From Desulfobacterales bacterium (lineage in GTDB: Bacteria > Desulfobacterota > Desulfobacteria > Desulfobacterales > Desulfobacteraceae), in contig JAKSBB010000967.1 of assembly GCA_022361315.1 (NCBI GenBank), forward strand, positions 1 through 10,822: a stretch of 10,822 nucleotides of DNA, given 5' to 3'. Position numbers and translations under genes: made by a program. Under the pieces are notes generated by a model. It was not told the DNA's origin. It saw nothing but the letters and a program-made list of their open reading frames with translations, and searched no databases. Below are positions 1-7,786 of this stretch, one piece after another. Positions within the stretch are counted from its first letter, which is position 1. Each line of letters starts with the position of its first letter.

Positions 1-493
1 ACCGCCTTGAAATAGTCTCTGTCATTTTTATACTGCAGTCTGGCGTCCGGCGTGGCCTGGATACCGCCCTCTTTTTTTCCACCCGGACCAGTTCCCGGCC
101 CTTATCCCTTACACCGATGAACCGGATCTGAAAATAGGGGGGATTGTGCTCCAGAAACTGGGTGAAGATCTGGGTGAGACGTGCCTTCCACACCCCATAG
201 GGGGTAAGATCTTCAGGATCAATACCGGATTTCCGGCTTCTCATAATACCGTCCACCGGAGGGACCGCCGCCAGGAACCTGGCATCCCTGATATAGGCTG
301 AAATCTGCTGGGACAGCCGTTGACTGCGGGCAGAGCTCTCCTGCCCCAGCAGGCTCAGTTCTCTGTCCACCAGATCCCGGCTGTTCCAGTGGTGCACCAC
401 CATTCCCGCCGTTACGGTAACGGCAATGCTGAGCAGGGTGAACACCATCGCAAGCTTTCCGGCAATGGAAAAATTAAAGGGCAGTTTCGTCAT
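1..493 (-). CDS. Membrane-anchored sensor protein, N-terminal part, apparent frameshift
   Basis: This is the N-terminal part of a membrane sensor cut by the left window edge. Translation from ATG at 493 gives MTKLPFNFSIAGKLAMVFTL, then a hydrophobic segment at about residues 9-33 that acts as a signal anchor. An extracytoplasmic region with a Cache-like appearance follows (RFIGVRDKGRELVRVEKK). At codons 139-141 the frame crosses a run of seven A (plus-strand T at 72-78). After it the original frame is arginine- and proline-rich nonsense, while the -1 frame reads EGGIQATPDARLQYKNDRDY, which fits Cache domains of sensor kinases and receptors. The original frame has no stop before the edge. A single missing A, by mutation or sequencing error, is the simplest cause. 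The output domain (kinase, cyclase or chemoreceptor) lies outside the window. It is divergent from the sigma-54 activator gene, and no strong ribosome binding site is visible. Confidence 0.7.
   Translation of the reverse strand, partial: MTKLPFNFSIAGKLAMVFTLLSIAVTVTAGMVVHHWNSRDLVDRELSLLGQESSARSQRLSQQISAYIRDARFLAAVPPVDGIMRSRKSGIDPEDLTPYGVWKARLTQIFTQFLEHNPPYFQIRFIGVRDKGRELVRVEKKRAVSRPRRTPDCSIKMTETISRR
71..77 (-). other. A_AAA_AAG heptamer at the frame break
   Basis: On the minus strand the codons GAA AAA AAG place the heptamer A AAA AAG exactly in the zero frame. This is the dnaX-type slippery sequence. A -1 slip here moves decoding into GAG GGC GGT, which is the sensible Cache-like frame. The match may be fortuitous, because any single-A loss from an A8 run in this phase leaves the same sequence. 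Confidence 0.35.
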
Positions 494-525
494 GTAATGT
501 TCTTACTGGTCAAGGATTTCATATC

Positions 526-555
526 ATAGTATGCTGGCAGGCAAGTTGGTGTCAA
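526..555 (-). promoter_or_regulatory. Possible sigma-70 promoter for the minus-strand sensor gene
   Basis: The minus strand has a perfect -35 box TTGACA (plus 550-555) and, after an 18-bp spacer, TACTAT (plus 526-531) as a 4-of-6 match to the -10 box. Transcription would start about 25 bp upstream of the ATG at 493. The spacer is one base longer than ideal and the -10 box is weak, so this is a candidate only. Confidence 0.35.
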
Positions 556-634
556 TGCCAGGTGGCGTAAAAAACAAATTCGTTAACAACCGATGATGCA
601 AATCCTTCTTAACCAGTCGTGGAAACAGTATTAA

Positions 635-2086
635 ATGGAGACCCCAAAAGAGGCGGCAGGACCCGGTACCTTATCTGACAACAAATCAATCACCGATTTG
701 CTCGTCAATAATTACAGTGGATTCATATACACTGTATCCAATGATTTCAGGATCGGATTCATGAATCAGACCATGATCGACCATATCGGCAGAGATGCCT
801 CGGGCGGCTTCTGCTACACCCTGCTTCATGGACTGGAACAGCCATGCCCCTGGTGTGTCCGGGACCAGGTCATGTCCGGCCACCCCGCCCATTTCGAGTA
901 TAAAAGCCCCCGGGACAACCGGTGGTATTATTACGTGTCCACCCCCATCCGGGATGCGGCGGGTATGGTGGTTGCCCAGCAGCTCATCGCCGTGGACATT
1001 GACGAACGAAAACAGCGGGAAGAGGCACAGCACCTTGAACAGCAGGCCCTTCAACAGGAAAACCGCCTGCTCAAGTCGCCTGATCTCAACCGCTACGGCC
1101 TACGGGATATCGTGGGGAAAAGCCCTGCCATGCAGGCCGTATACAGCCTGATTCTGGATGTGGCCTCATCCGATGCCAGTGTCCTGATCTACGGTGAATC
1201 CGGTACAGGCAAGGAACTGGTGGCCTCTGCCCTGCACAATTTAAGCCCCCGAAAGGCCGGGCCCTTTCTCCCGGTTAACTGTGGCGGCATTCCCGACACC
1301 CTGGTTGAAAGCGAATTTTTCGGATTTAAAAAAGGGGCCTTTACCGGTGCCCACATTGACAAGTCCGGGTTCCTTAAAACCGCCCACAAGGGGTCCCTTT
1401 TTCTCGACGAAATCGGGGATATCAACCTCAACATGCAGGTTAAGCTTCTCCGTGCCCTTGACGGGGACGGGTATACTCCGCTGGGCGGTAAAACCCCGGT
1501 GCAGCCGGATGTCCGTATTATCTGCGCCACCAATAAAGATCTCGGCAACCTGGTGGCGGCAGGAACTATGCGGTCGGATTTCTTTTACCGGATCAATGTT
1601 GTCCCCATTCATCTGCCGCCGCTACGGGAACGCAGAGAGGATATCCCATTGTTGATTTACCACTTTCTGGGGCAATACAGCACAGGTTCTCCCCTGCCCT
1701 ATATACCTCCGGAGATCATGTCCGCCCTGGAAGCCTATGACTGGCCGGGGAATGTCCGGGAGTTGCAGAACATCATCCACCGCTACGTGGCCCTGAATCG
1801 CCTGGATGTCTTTGACCGTTTTTTTGACGGGACACCTGACGGATCAGATGCCCACCACCACTCCGAGAACGTCCTTTCGCCGGAATTGTCAGACGGTGCG
1901 AAATTGCCGGACGATATCTGCGGTTCAAAGGGGCTGTCATCCCATCTTCAGGCCTATGAAAAGCAATTGCTCGTTCGGTATCTTAGGCAGAATCAGTGGA
2001 ATCAAAGCCGGGTGGCCGCCCTGCTGGGGATCAACCGGAAAACCCTGTACTCCAAAATCAAGAAACTCAACATTGAAAAGGTCTGA
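635..2086 (+). CDS. Sigma-54-dependent transcriptional activator (PAS, AAA+, Fis HTH)
   Basis: This is a bacterial enhancer-binding protein that hydrolyses ATP to open sigma-54 RNA polymerase promoters. The 483 residues hold a PAS-like sensor at about 20-125, a coiled linker rich in Q and E at about 124-148, the AAA+ domain at about 155-390, and a Fis-type helix-turn-helix at about 455-478 (NQSRVAALLGINRKTLYSKI). Visible motifs are Walker A GESGTGKE (187-194), the sigma-54-contacting loop GAFTGA (234-239), Walker B LFLDEIG (255-261), the PPLRERREDIP segment (328-338), and WPGNVREL (370-377). It has no receiver domain, so control is probably through the PAS domain rather than phosphorylation. 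That domain carries C60 and C71-P-W-C74, which could bind a metal or cluster or respond to redox. The start at 635 has only a weak GGA upstream. The gene lies directly upstream of a consensus sigma-54 promoter, its likely target. Confidence 0.93.
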   Translation: METPKEAAGPGTLSDNKSITDLLVNNYSGFIYTVSNDFRIGFMNQTMIDHIGRDASGGFCYTLLHGLEQPCPWCVRDQVMSGHPAHFEYKSPRDNRWYYYVSTPIRDAAGMVVAQQLIAVDIDERKQREEAQHLEQQALQQENRLLKSPDLNRYGLRDIVGKSPAMQAVYSLILDVASSDASVLIYGESGTGKELVASALHNLSPRKAGPFLPVNCGGIPDTLVESEFFGFKKGAFTGAHIDKSGFLKTAHKGSLFLDEIGDINLNMQVKLLRALDGDGYTPLGGKTPVQPDVRIICATNKDLGNLVAAGTMRSDFFYRINVVPIHLPPLRERREDIPLLIYHFLGQYSTGSPLPYIPPEIMSALEAYDWPGNVRELQNIIHRYVALNRLDVFDRFFDGTPDGSDAHHHSENVLSPELSDGAKLPDDICGSKGLSSHLQAYEKQLLVRYLRQNQWNQSRVAALLGINRKTLYSKIKKLNIEKV

Positions 2087-2098
2087 AAAACGCCCCAC
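2081..2098 (+). repeat. 18-bp direct repeat, copy 1 (candidate activator binding site)
   Basis: The sequence GTCTGAAAAACGCCCCAC occurs here and again, identically, at 2169-2186. This copy overlaps the stop codon of the sigma-54 activator gene. Its centre is about 200 bp upstream of the start expected from the promoter at 2266-2281, within the normal range for an enhancer site. It has only weak dyad symmetry (GT..G at one end, C..AC at the other). Confidence 0.7.
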
Positions 2099-2168
2099 TG
2101 GGACCAACTCGCCTCACAAACCAATTTCACTTATATTTCAGCCAATTAAACACCAACCCCAACGACTC

Positions 2169-2186
2169 GTCTGAAAAACGCCCCAC
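2169..2186 (+). repeat. 18-bp direct repeat, copy 2 (candidate activator binding site)
   Basis: This is a perfect second copy of GTCTGAAAAACGCCCCAC, 88 bp after the first and centred about 115 bp upstream of the predicted sigma-54 start. The flanking bases differ between copies, so the conserved unit is the 18-mer itself. A degenerate partial copy (GAGTTTCACCCCAC) ends at 2208, 22 bp further on. Position and identity fit an upstream activator sequence; binding is inferred. Confidence 0.7.
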
Positions 2187-2243
2187 ATCTCAACGAGTTT
2201 CACCCCACACGAGTAGACCACCTAACACTCTGTAATCATAAAC

Positions 2244-2259
2244 ACATCACAACATCACA
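2244..2259 (+). repeat. Tandem 8-bp repeat ACATCACA x2
   Basis: Two perfect head-to-tail copies of ACATCACA lie just upstream of the -24 element of the sigma-54 promoter. The surrounding stretch, about 2200-2264, is strikingly poor in G on the plus strand. It could be a second regulator site or simple low-complexity sequence. Confidence 0.5.
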
Positions 2260-2265
2260 CCGCCA

Positions 2266-2281
2266 TGGCACAGGGTTTGCT
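2266..2281 (+). promoter_or_regulatory. Sigma-54 (-24/-12) promoter of the receiver-chemoreceptor operon
   Basis: TGGCACAGGGTTTGCT matches the sigma-54 consensus TGGCAC-N5-TTGCW at every defined position, with GG at 2267-2268 and GC at 2279-2280 separated by 10 bp. Transcription should begin near 2292, giving a leader of about 50 nt before the ATG at 2342. An activator gene and repeated sites lie directly upstream. Confidence 0.88.
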
Positions 2282-2341
2282 CTTAATCTGCCATAGAACC
2301 ATCACCTTGCACTGTATTTTTCGCAATCCAACGGAAGAATT

Positions 2342-2722
2342 ATGGACATCCTTATTATTGAAGACAGCCCCCAGGTCGCGGGCCTGCTGAAGACCATGAC
2401 AGAAAAATGGGGACATACCAACCATGTGGCCATAACGGGGGAAGCGGCGCTGGAACAGGTCAAGACAAGGGCCTTTGACCTCATTCTTATGGACGTCTTC
2501 CTGCCGGACACCGTTGCCTATGAGTTAATCCCCCGGATCAGGCAACACAGCACAACCCCCCGGATCATCTCCATGACCGGAAACTCATCACCGGATGTGG
2601 AGCAGAAAGTCCGCAGCCAGGGAATTCTTTACTATATGGTAAAACCCGTGGATCCGGCCGAACTTCGCAGCATCCTTGAACACCTGGACCAAAAACAAAC
2701 AAATAAAAACAACGGCAGATAA
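2342..2722 (+). CDS. CheY-like single-domain response regulator
   Basis: This 126-residue protein is a stand-alone receiver domain with no output domain, so it probably acts by protein-protein contact as CheY does, or as a phosphate sink. The acidic pocket is E7 and D8, the phospho-acceptor is D51 in [10 protein letters not shown], the switch threonine is T79 in ISMTG, and the conserved lysine is K101 in MVKPVD. An aromatic pair, Y98-Y99, sits at the usual switch position. GGAAG at 2333-2337 provides a ribosome binding site with a short spacer. It is the first gene after the sigma-54 promoter and is followed after 29 nt by a chemoreceptor, so the two are probably co-transcribed and work in the same pathway. 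No histidine kinase lies next to it. The hydrophilic tail ([11 protein letters not shown]) after the last helix has no recognised role. Confidence 0.9.
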   Translation: MDILIIEDSPQVAGLLKTMTEKWGHTNHVAITGEAALEQVKTRAFDLILMDVFLPDTVAYELIPRIRQHSTTPRIISMTGNSSPDVEQKVRSQGILYYMVKPVDPAELRSILEHLDQKQTNKNNGR

Positions 2723-2751
2723 TACAGACAGAAAAAAAATATGGAGGAAAA

Positions 2752-5109
2752 ATGAACTGGAACGATCTGACCATCGGCAAAAAAATTACCGCAGGCTTCG
2801 GAATCGTCATCATCCTGCTGGTGATCCTCGGGGGGTTAAGCTTTACCGGTGTGGGCGGTATTGTTAAAAACGCATCCGAGGTCATTGACGGCAAAGCCCT
2901 TGACGGCGAACTGGCCCAGAAAGAGGTGGACCATCTGAACTGGATCGGTGAGGTCAACGCATTGCTCACCGACGAGGCTGTTACCACATTGAATGTCCAG
3001 ACGGATCACACCCAGTGCGGGTTCGGCCAATGGCTATACGGCCCCGGCAGGCAACAGGCCGAAGCCCTTGTGCCTTCCCTTGCACCCATATTAAAAGAGA
3101 TTGAGGAACCACACAGACTGCTTCATGAATCCGCCATTGCCATTGACAAGGCATACGCACCGGCAGATCCGGGGCTTCCCGGGTTCATCGCCAATAAACT
3201 GGGGGACCATCTGGAATGGTCTGCCGTAATTCAAAAAGCCATTCTGGACAACGTGGCGGCCATTGAAGTGGAGACCGACCATACCCGCTGCGGGTTCGGA
3301 AAATGGCTGTACGGAGAGGCTGCGGCCAAAGCAGCCGCCTCCGACAGCAAGATTGCCGGGCTTCTGGAGCAGATCAAGGCCCCCCACGAACGCCTCCACA
3401 GTTCAGCCAAAAATATTAGTGACACCTATCGCCAGATCCATGTGGGGCTGCGCAACACCCTGCGCCTCCGTCTGGATGATCACAGACGCTGGGCAGGCCG
3501 GGTGAGCCGGGGTATCATCGAGGAAACCCGGCTCAAGGTGGAAACGAATCCTGAGCAATGCGGATTCGGCAAATGGCTGGCATCCGGCCAGGTGAAAGCG
3601 CTCACAGCCCAGAACCCCACATTCCGGGAGATCCTGAACCGGGTAAAACCGCCCCATAATGCCCTGCATACCAGTGCCATTCATATTGACGAGGCCATTG
3701 CCGCAGGTGACCTGGACCGGGCGAAACATATATTTCAAACCCAGACGGAAAAACACCTGGCAGAGGTGTCGGATCTGTTTGAACAGGCCATCGCCTATGA
3801 AGACAGCCTGGTGGCGGGACGAAACCAGGCCATACATTTATTCAAAACCCGGTCCCTGCCCGAACTGACCACCACCAAACAACTGCTGGCGGAACTCCAG
3901 CAGCGGGCCCAGGCCCTGCTGCAGGGGCAGAGAAATGCGGCATCCATCTATGCCGTTCAGACCGCGCCCAACCTCCAGACAGTGCAGACCCTGCTCAACA
4001 CCCTCAGGGACGAGGTAAAGCGGAACATGCTCACCGATAAGGCCATGCTGAAGGCCGCATCAAGCACCCGGCGGAATGTGGCCATCACCGCAGGCATCGC
4101 CATCTTATCCGGTGTTTTCCTGTCCTTTATCATCGCCAGGGGGATTATCCGGATTCTGACCCGGATCACCGACGGCATGGGGGAAGGGGCGAACCAGGTG
4201 GCATCCGCCGCCGGCCAGGTATCCAACGCCAGCCAGTCCATGGCGGAAGGCGCATCACAACAGGCCGCTTCCATCGAAGAAACCTCTTCGTCCATGGAGG
4301 AGATGGCCTCCATGACAAAGAAGAATGCGGAAAACGCATCCCACGCAGACGGGTTGATGAAGGAAGCCAACCAGGTGGTGGTCAAGGCCAACCGCTCCAT
4401 GGGGTCGCTGACCCGCTCCATGGCAGATATTACCCAGGCCAGTGAGGAAACCTCCAAGATCATCAAAACCATTGATGAAATCGCATTCCAGACCAACCTG
4501 CTGGCCCTGAATGCGGCTGTTGAAGCGGCCCGGGCAGGTGAGGCCGGTGCCGGTTTCGCCGTGGAGGCGGATGAAGTCAGGAACCTGGCCATGCGGGCTG
4601 CCGAAGCGGCCAAGGATACGGCCCAGCTTATCGAAGGCACCGTACAGAAGGTGAACGAAGGCTCTGAACTGGTGGCCTCCACCAACGAAGATTTCGTCCG
4701 GGTGGCGGAGAGCAGCGACAAGGTCGGTGAGCTCATCACCGAAATATCCGAAGCCTCCGGCGAGCAGTCCAACGGTATTGACCAGGTGAACATTGCCATC
4801 AGCGAAATGGACAAGGTGGTTCAGCAGAATGCGGCCAATGCCGAGGAATCCGCCTCTGCGGCGGAAGAGATGAATGCCCAGGCAGAACAACTGCGGGACT
4901 ATGTCAACGATCTTGTCATCATGGTGAAAGGCAAGGGCAGCGGGACGACCCTGGGAACCATCGGTGCTGCAGATTCGTCAGGACATCTATCGGCACCGAC
5001 CCTTAGCGGTAGAGACCGGAAACACCTTGCCGGCAGCCCCCATGCAAGGGAAGTCAAACCGGAACAGGTCATCCCCTTTGAGGATGACGATGACTTCAAG
5101 GATTTCTGA
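2752..5109 (+). CDS. Methyl-accepting chemotaxis protein with three periplasmic CZB-like domains
   Basis: This 785-residue chemoreceptor has membrane segments at about 15-36 and 443-463 and a large extracytoplasmic region between them. That region contains three repeats of the chemoreceptor zinc-binding (CZB) pattern. The candidate metal ligands are H61, C89, H121, H125; H153, C180, H212, H216; and H244, C270, H302, H306. The Cys-to-His spacing is 32 in each, and each has a CGFG(K/Q)W core. No full HAMP domain follows the second membrane segment. The cytoplasmic helical hairpin has the canonical tip around [21 protein letters not shown] (576-596), then [13 protein letters not shown], where E605 replaces the usual second valine. 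The protein ends in an acidic stretch and DFKDF, which resembles the CheR/CheB tethering pentapeptide (aromatic-x-x-Phe). GGAGG at 2742-2746 sets the start. It is the second gene of a sigma-54 operon. Ligand sensing of zinc, oxidants or pH is inferred from the CZB family. Confidence 0.93.
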   Translation: MNWNDLTIGKKITAGFGIVIILLVILGGLSFTGVGGIVKNASEVIDGKALDGELAQKEVDHLNWIGEVNALLTDEAVTTLNVQTDHTQCGFGQWLYGPGRQQAEALVPSLAPILKEIEEPHRLLHESAIAIDKAYAPADPGLPGFIANKLGDHLEWSAVIQKAILDNVAAIEVETDHTRCGFGKWLYGEAAAKAAASDSKIAGLLEQIKAPHERLHSSAKNISDTYRQIHVGLRNTLRLRLDDHRRWAGRVSRGIIEETRLKVETNPEQCGFGKWLASGQVKALTAQNPTFREILNRVKPPHNALHTSAIHIDEAIAAGDLDRAKHIFQTQTEKHLAEVSDLFEQAIAYEDSLVAGRNQAIHLFKTRSLPELTTTKQLLAELQQRAQALLQGQRNAASIYAVQTAPNLQTVQTLLNTLRDEVKRNMLTDKAMLKAASSTRRNVAITAGIAILSGVFLSFIIARGIIRILTRITDGMGEGANQVASAAGQVSNASQSMAEGASQQAASIEETSSSMEEMASMTKKNAENASHADGLMKEANQVVVKANRSMGSLTRSMADITQASEETSKIIKTIDEIAFQTNLLALNAAVEAARAGEAGAGFAVEADEVRNLAMRAAEAAKDTAQLIEGTVQKVNEGSELVASTNEDFVRVAESSDKVGELITEISEASGEQSNGIDQVNIAISEMDKVVQQNAANAEESASAAEEMNAQAEQLRDYVNDLVIMVKGKGSGTTLGTIGAADSSGHLSAPTLSGRDRKHLAGSPHAREVKPEQVIPFEDDDDFKDF

Positions 5110-5125
5110 TTCATAGCGCGACCTT

Positions 5126-5151
5126 CCGGGGCAGTCACCGGACTGCCCCGG
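5126..5151. terminator. GC-rich hairpin between convergent genes
   Basis: CCGGGGCAGT and ACTGCCCCGG form a perfect 10-bp stem around a 6-nt loop, starting 17 nt after the chemoreceptor stop codon and 36 nt from the end of the convergent acetyltransferase gene. Neither strand has a clear T tract after it, so it may be a bidirectional terminator or an RNA 3'-end stabiliser rather than a classical intrinsic terminator. Confidence 0.6.
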
Positions 5152-5186
5152 GAACACCACTGAAAAAGACGGACAATGCAGCGGTA

Positions 5187-5672
5187 TCAAGGCGTGTAAG
5201 CCAGGACACGGTTCTCCACCACACCGCTTTCAAAATGAAGATCGTAGCGGCCGATATCCTTGAACCCATAGTGCTTGTAGAATCCGATGGACCGGTTTCG
5301 CACCCAGGTGTACAGCCAGAAGGGGCTGCCGTATTCTTCCTGCACCGCCCCCAGCAGGGCGCGGCCGATGCCGCGGCCCTGGAACGGGGCCTGAACGTAG
5401 AGTTTGTCAATCTCAAACCCGTTCTCTTCCCCTTGAAACCGACCGTTCAGATTCACCAGCACATACCCGCGCAGGCAGCCATCTTCCGTGTATACCAATG
5501 CCCTGTAATTATCATCCGCCAGGATGGCTTCAAACTTTTCCGGTGTAAACAGGGACAATACATAGGCGGCGATCTCTTCATTGATACCGTCCACCGCATA
5601 GGTATCCAGCCAGACCTGGAGGGAGAGTGCAGTGAGTCTGTTGCAATCCTTTAGTTCAGCGGCCCTTATCAT
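5187..5672 (-). CDS. GNAT-family N-acetyltransferase
   Basis: This 161-residue protein belongs to the acetyl-CoA-dependent GNAT family; the substrate (small molecule or protein amine) cannot be told from sequence. The acetyl-CoA pyrophosphate loop is FQGRGIGRALL (97-107), preceded by the strand EIDKLYVQ (87-94). Later come NRSIGFYKHYGF (126-137), typical of the motif B region, and a C-terminal strand. Length is normal for a single-domain GNAT. AGGAGA lies 5 nt before the start codon, which supports this start. It lies 93 nt downstream of the Cache-type chemoreceptor on the same strand, so read-through from that gene is possible, though a separate promoter cannot be excluded. It converges on the CZB chemoreceptor gene. 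Confidence 0.88.
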   Translation of the reverse strand: MIRAAELKDCNRLTALSLQVWLDTYAVDGINEEIAAYVLSLFTPEKFEAILADDNYRALVYTEDGCLRGYVLVNLNGRFQGEENGFEIDKLYVQAPFQGRGIGRALLGAVQEEYGSPFWLYTWVRNRSIGFYKHYGFKDIGRYDLHFESGVVENRVLAYTP

Positions 5673-5765
5673 ACTTGTCTCCTGATATGTATTTACGTTG
5701 ATGGCTGGACATGTGTATCAGGCCGTCCATCATTTGTAAATGCGCCGCAGCCAGTTGAAAATCGA

Positions 5766-7748
5766 TCATATCTTGAACTGGTCAACAGTGGTTTTTAAAT
5801 TCCTGGACAGGGCGTACAAATTTTCAGCATTCTTTTTTATCTGTTCACCGGTTTCCGAAATTTCGGAAGATGAGGTATTCACCTTTGCGATATCCGTTGC
5901 AATCTGCCGGGCGGTCGCAGAGCTTTGGGTGACGTTTTCAGTGACATCCAGAGTTCCCTGGGCAGCCTGGGTAACACTCTGGGCAATCTCCCCTGTGGTC
6001 ACGGATTGTTCTTCCACGGCGGCGGCAACCTGATCGATCATCTCATTCACATCACGGATCGCAAGGGTAATCTCCTCTATTTCCGTGACCGTGTCCCGGG
6101 TTGATTCCTGAATACCCTCTATCTGGGTTTTAATCTCAAGGGTGGCCTCGGCGGTCTGGAGGGCGAGCCCCTTAATCTCACTTGCAACCACGGCAAACCC
6201 CTTTCCCACCTCACCGGCCCGGGCGGCTTCAATGGTGGCATTCAAGGCCAGCAGATTGGTCTGTGCTGAAATATCGTTGATGATATCCACAACGTTACCA
6301 ACCTCCAGAACGGATTGGCTCAGGGCCGTGATATTTTCCGATGCCCGCGTTGTTTTTGCCAGGGTCCGGCTACTTGTCGAACTGGTCTTTTCAGTGTTCC
6401 GGGCAATCTCATTGATGGTGGCGGTCATCTCTTCGGTTGCGGTGGAGACACTGTTGATATTTGCGGAGGATTGCTCGGCCGCCGCCGCCACAGATGACAT
6501 GGTCCGGCTCATATTTTCAGCCGCATCGGCAACCGTTTTGGAATTGCCGGCCAATTGCCTGGCCCCCTGGGACATCCGTTCTGAAATATTTAAAAACTCC
6601 GTGGAGGATGTCTCCAGTGTACCGGCATCTTTGGAAATCCCTGTGATAATACCCTGTATCTTTTCAAGAAAGGAGTTGAACCAGCCCACAAGAATGCCGA
6701 TTTCATCCCTGTTTTTCACCCGGATGCGTTTTGTCAGATCCCCCTCACCGCTGGCAATATCTTCCATCCCCCCCGCAACAGTGTTGATGGGGCGGACAAC
6801 CTTCCGGTTAATGAAATAGATTATCCCCAGAAAAAACATGATGAACACGGCAAACAGTCCGGAAAACAGTGTAAACATCAGATTTTTCAATGCAGTCACA
6901 TCTGCCATGGCAATCTCCGATTTAACCCCGAGAAGATACAGACCGGCACCTTTATCTGAAAACCCCTGAAAAGCTCCTTTTACACTGAGATAGCGCTCGT
7001 CCTGATGAAATTCAGACCCAAGGATCCCATTGAAGATCCCCGGTTTTTGGATGTACTCAAAAAAGTCTTTGTCCACATCCTTTTGATTGACAATATAATT
7101 GCCGATTTTAGGTTTCTTTGCCATTCTCCGGGCAATGTTCAGAAACGCCGAATCCATAAAATAGATAAAATCAATACCATAGGGTTTTAAGGTTCTTTTT
7201 ATGGAATTGAGCCCCCCTTCAAAATTCGCAATACCGATAAATGTGCTGCCATCCAGAATGGGGAAAAGTCCCTTAAGGCGCAACCCTTTGGAAGACATCT
7301 CCATGGCGACAAAGGATTTCTTCAAGGACTTAACACGGGCATATCCTTTGGAGTGGGTCAGTTTTTCGCCAAATTTTTCCGGTGCCCAGGATTTGTAGAA
7401 AGAGTTTAAATCTTTGTCTATCAGATGCACCTGTACATTTTTAAACCCGGTATTCTCTTTAAAGAGTCTGCCCAGCTGCTTTAAAACCCGGTCAGCCCTT
7501 TCCCGGTCATTTTCCAGGAACGCCTTCCTGACCTCCGAGCTGTTGGCGATTTGCAGGGCATTGGTCTGCCAGACCTTCTTTTTTGCTGCCATGGCAACTT
7601 CAAAATTTTTACGGGCGGATTGGACGGCTTTGGCCATCCGCTCATGCTTCACACGATTATAATATGTTAACGTGGCCATAAGGCTGACACAGAAAATCAC
7701 CATAAATCCGGCAATACTGATTGACAATAATTTCGCTTTTAATTTCAT
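5766..7748 (-). CDS. Methyl-accepting chemotaxis protein, Cache-type sensor with HAMP
   Basis: This 660-residue chemoreceptor has membrane segments at about 8-28 and 290-313. The extracytoplasmic domain between them resembles double-Cache ligand-binding domains ([20 protein letters not shown] at 102-121, then a second sheet-rich lobe up to about 275). A HAMP domain follows at about 314-366 ([11 protein letters not shown] and GDLTKRI). The long signalling hairpin has its conserved tip near [19 protein letters not shown] (492-510), then [15 protein letters not shown]. This receptor keeps the usual two valines at that point, unlike the CZB receptor in the same window. It ends in TTVDQFKI with no CheR-tether pentapeptide. 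GAGG stands about 10 nt before the start codon. A sigma-54 promoter lies about 40 bp upstream of the ATG, so it is probably induced together with other sigma-54 genes. The ligand is unknown; related Cache domains bind small organic acids or amino acids. Confidence 0.93.
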   Translation of the reverse strand: MKLKAKLLSISIAGFMVIFCVSLMATLTYYNRVKHERMAKAVQSARKNFEVAMAAKKKVWQTNALQIANSSEVRKAFLENDRERADRVLKQLGRLFKENTGFKNVQVHLIDKDLNSFYKSWAPEKFGEKLTHSKGYARVKSLKKSFVAMEMSSKGLRLKGLFPILDGSTFIGIANFEGGLNSIKRTLKPYGIDFIYFMDSAFLNIARRMAKKPKIGNYIVNQKDVDKDFFEYIQKPGIFNGILGSEFHQDERYLSVKGAFQGFSDKGAGLYLLGVKSEIAMADVTALKNLMFTLFSGLFAVFIMFFLGIIYFINRKVVRPINTVAGGMEDIASGEGDLTKRIRVKNRDEIGILVGWFNSFLEKIQGIITGISKDAGTLETSSTEFLNISERMSQGARQLAGNSKTVADAAENMSRTMSSVAAAAEQSSANINSVSTATEEMTATINEIARNTEKTSSTSSRTLAKTTRASENITALSQSVLEVGNVVDIINDISAQTNLLALNATIEAARAGEVGKGFAVVASEIKGLALQTAEATLEIKTQIEGIQESTRDTVTEIEEITLAIRDVNEMIDQVAAAVEEQSVTTGEIAQSVTQAAQGTLDVTENVTQSSATARQIATDIAKVNTSSSEISETGEQIKKNAENLYALSRNLKTTVDQFKI

Positions 7749-7786
7749 GCTTTTATTCCCTCATTTAAAAAATTGCCGCTTAGCAT

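Noticed and set aside
320..529. Plus-strand open frame of 69 codons at the left
   Set aside because: It lies opposite the membrane sensor's signal anchor and extracytoplasmic start, which read far better as protein on the minus strand.
535..550. TGGCAGGCAAGTTGGT as a sigma-54 promoter for the activator gene
   Set aside because: The -12 element has GG instead of the essential GC, so it fails the key requirement.
580..593. Imperfect palindrome TCGTTAACAACCGA upstream of the activator gene
   Set aside because: The symmetry is partial and there is no second copy, so an operator call is not supported.
3957..4814. Long minus-strand open frame of 285 codons opposite the CZB chemoreceptor signalling domain
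   Set aside because: It is antisense to a strongly conserved chemoreceptor hairpin. Its serine/alanine/methionine-rich composition is what the reverse reading of that helical region gives, and no ribosome binding site or family resemblance is seen.
5699..5732. Possible hairpin TGATGG/CCATCA between the Cache chemoreceptor and acetyltransferase genes
   Set aside because: Only 6 bp with a long loop and no T run; not distinguishable from chance.
6142..6819. Plus-strand open frame of 225 codons opposite the Cache chemoreceptor
   Set aside because: Antisense shadow of the receptor's HAMP and signalling region with no independent coding evidence.
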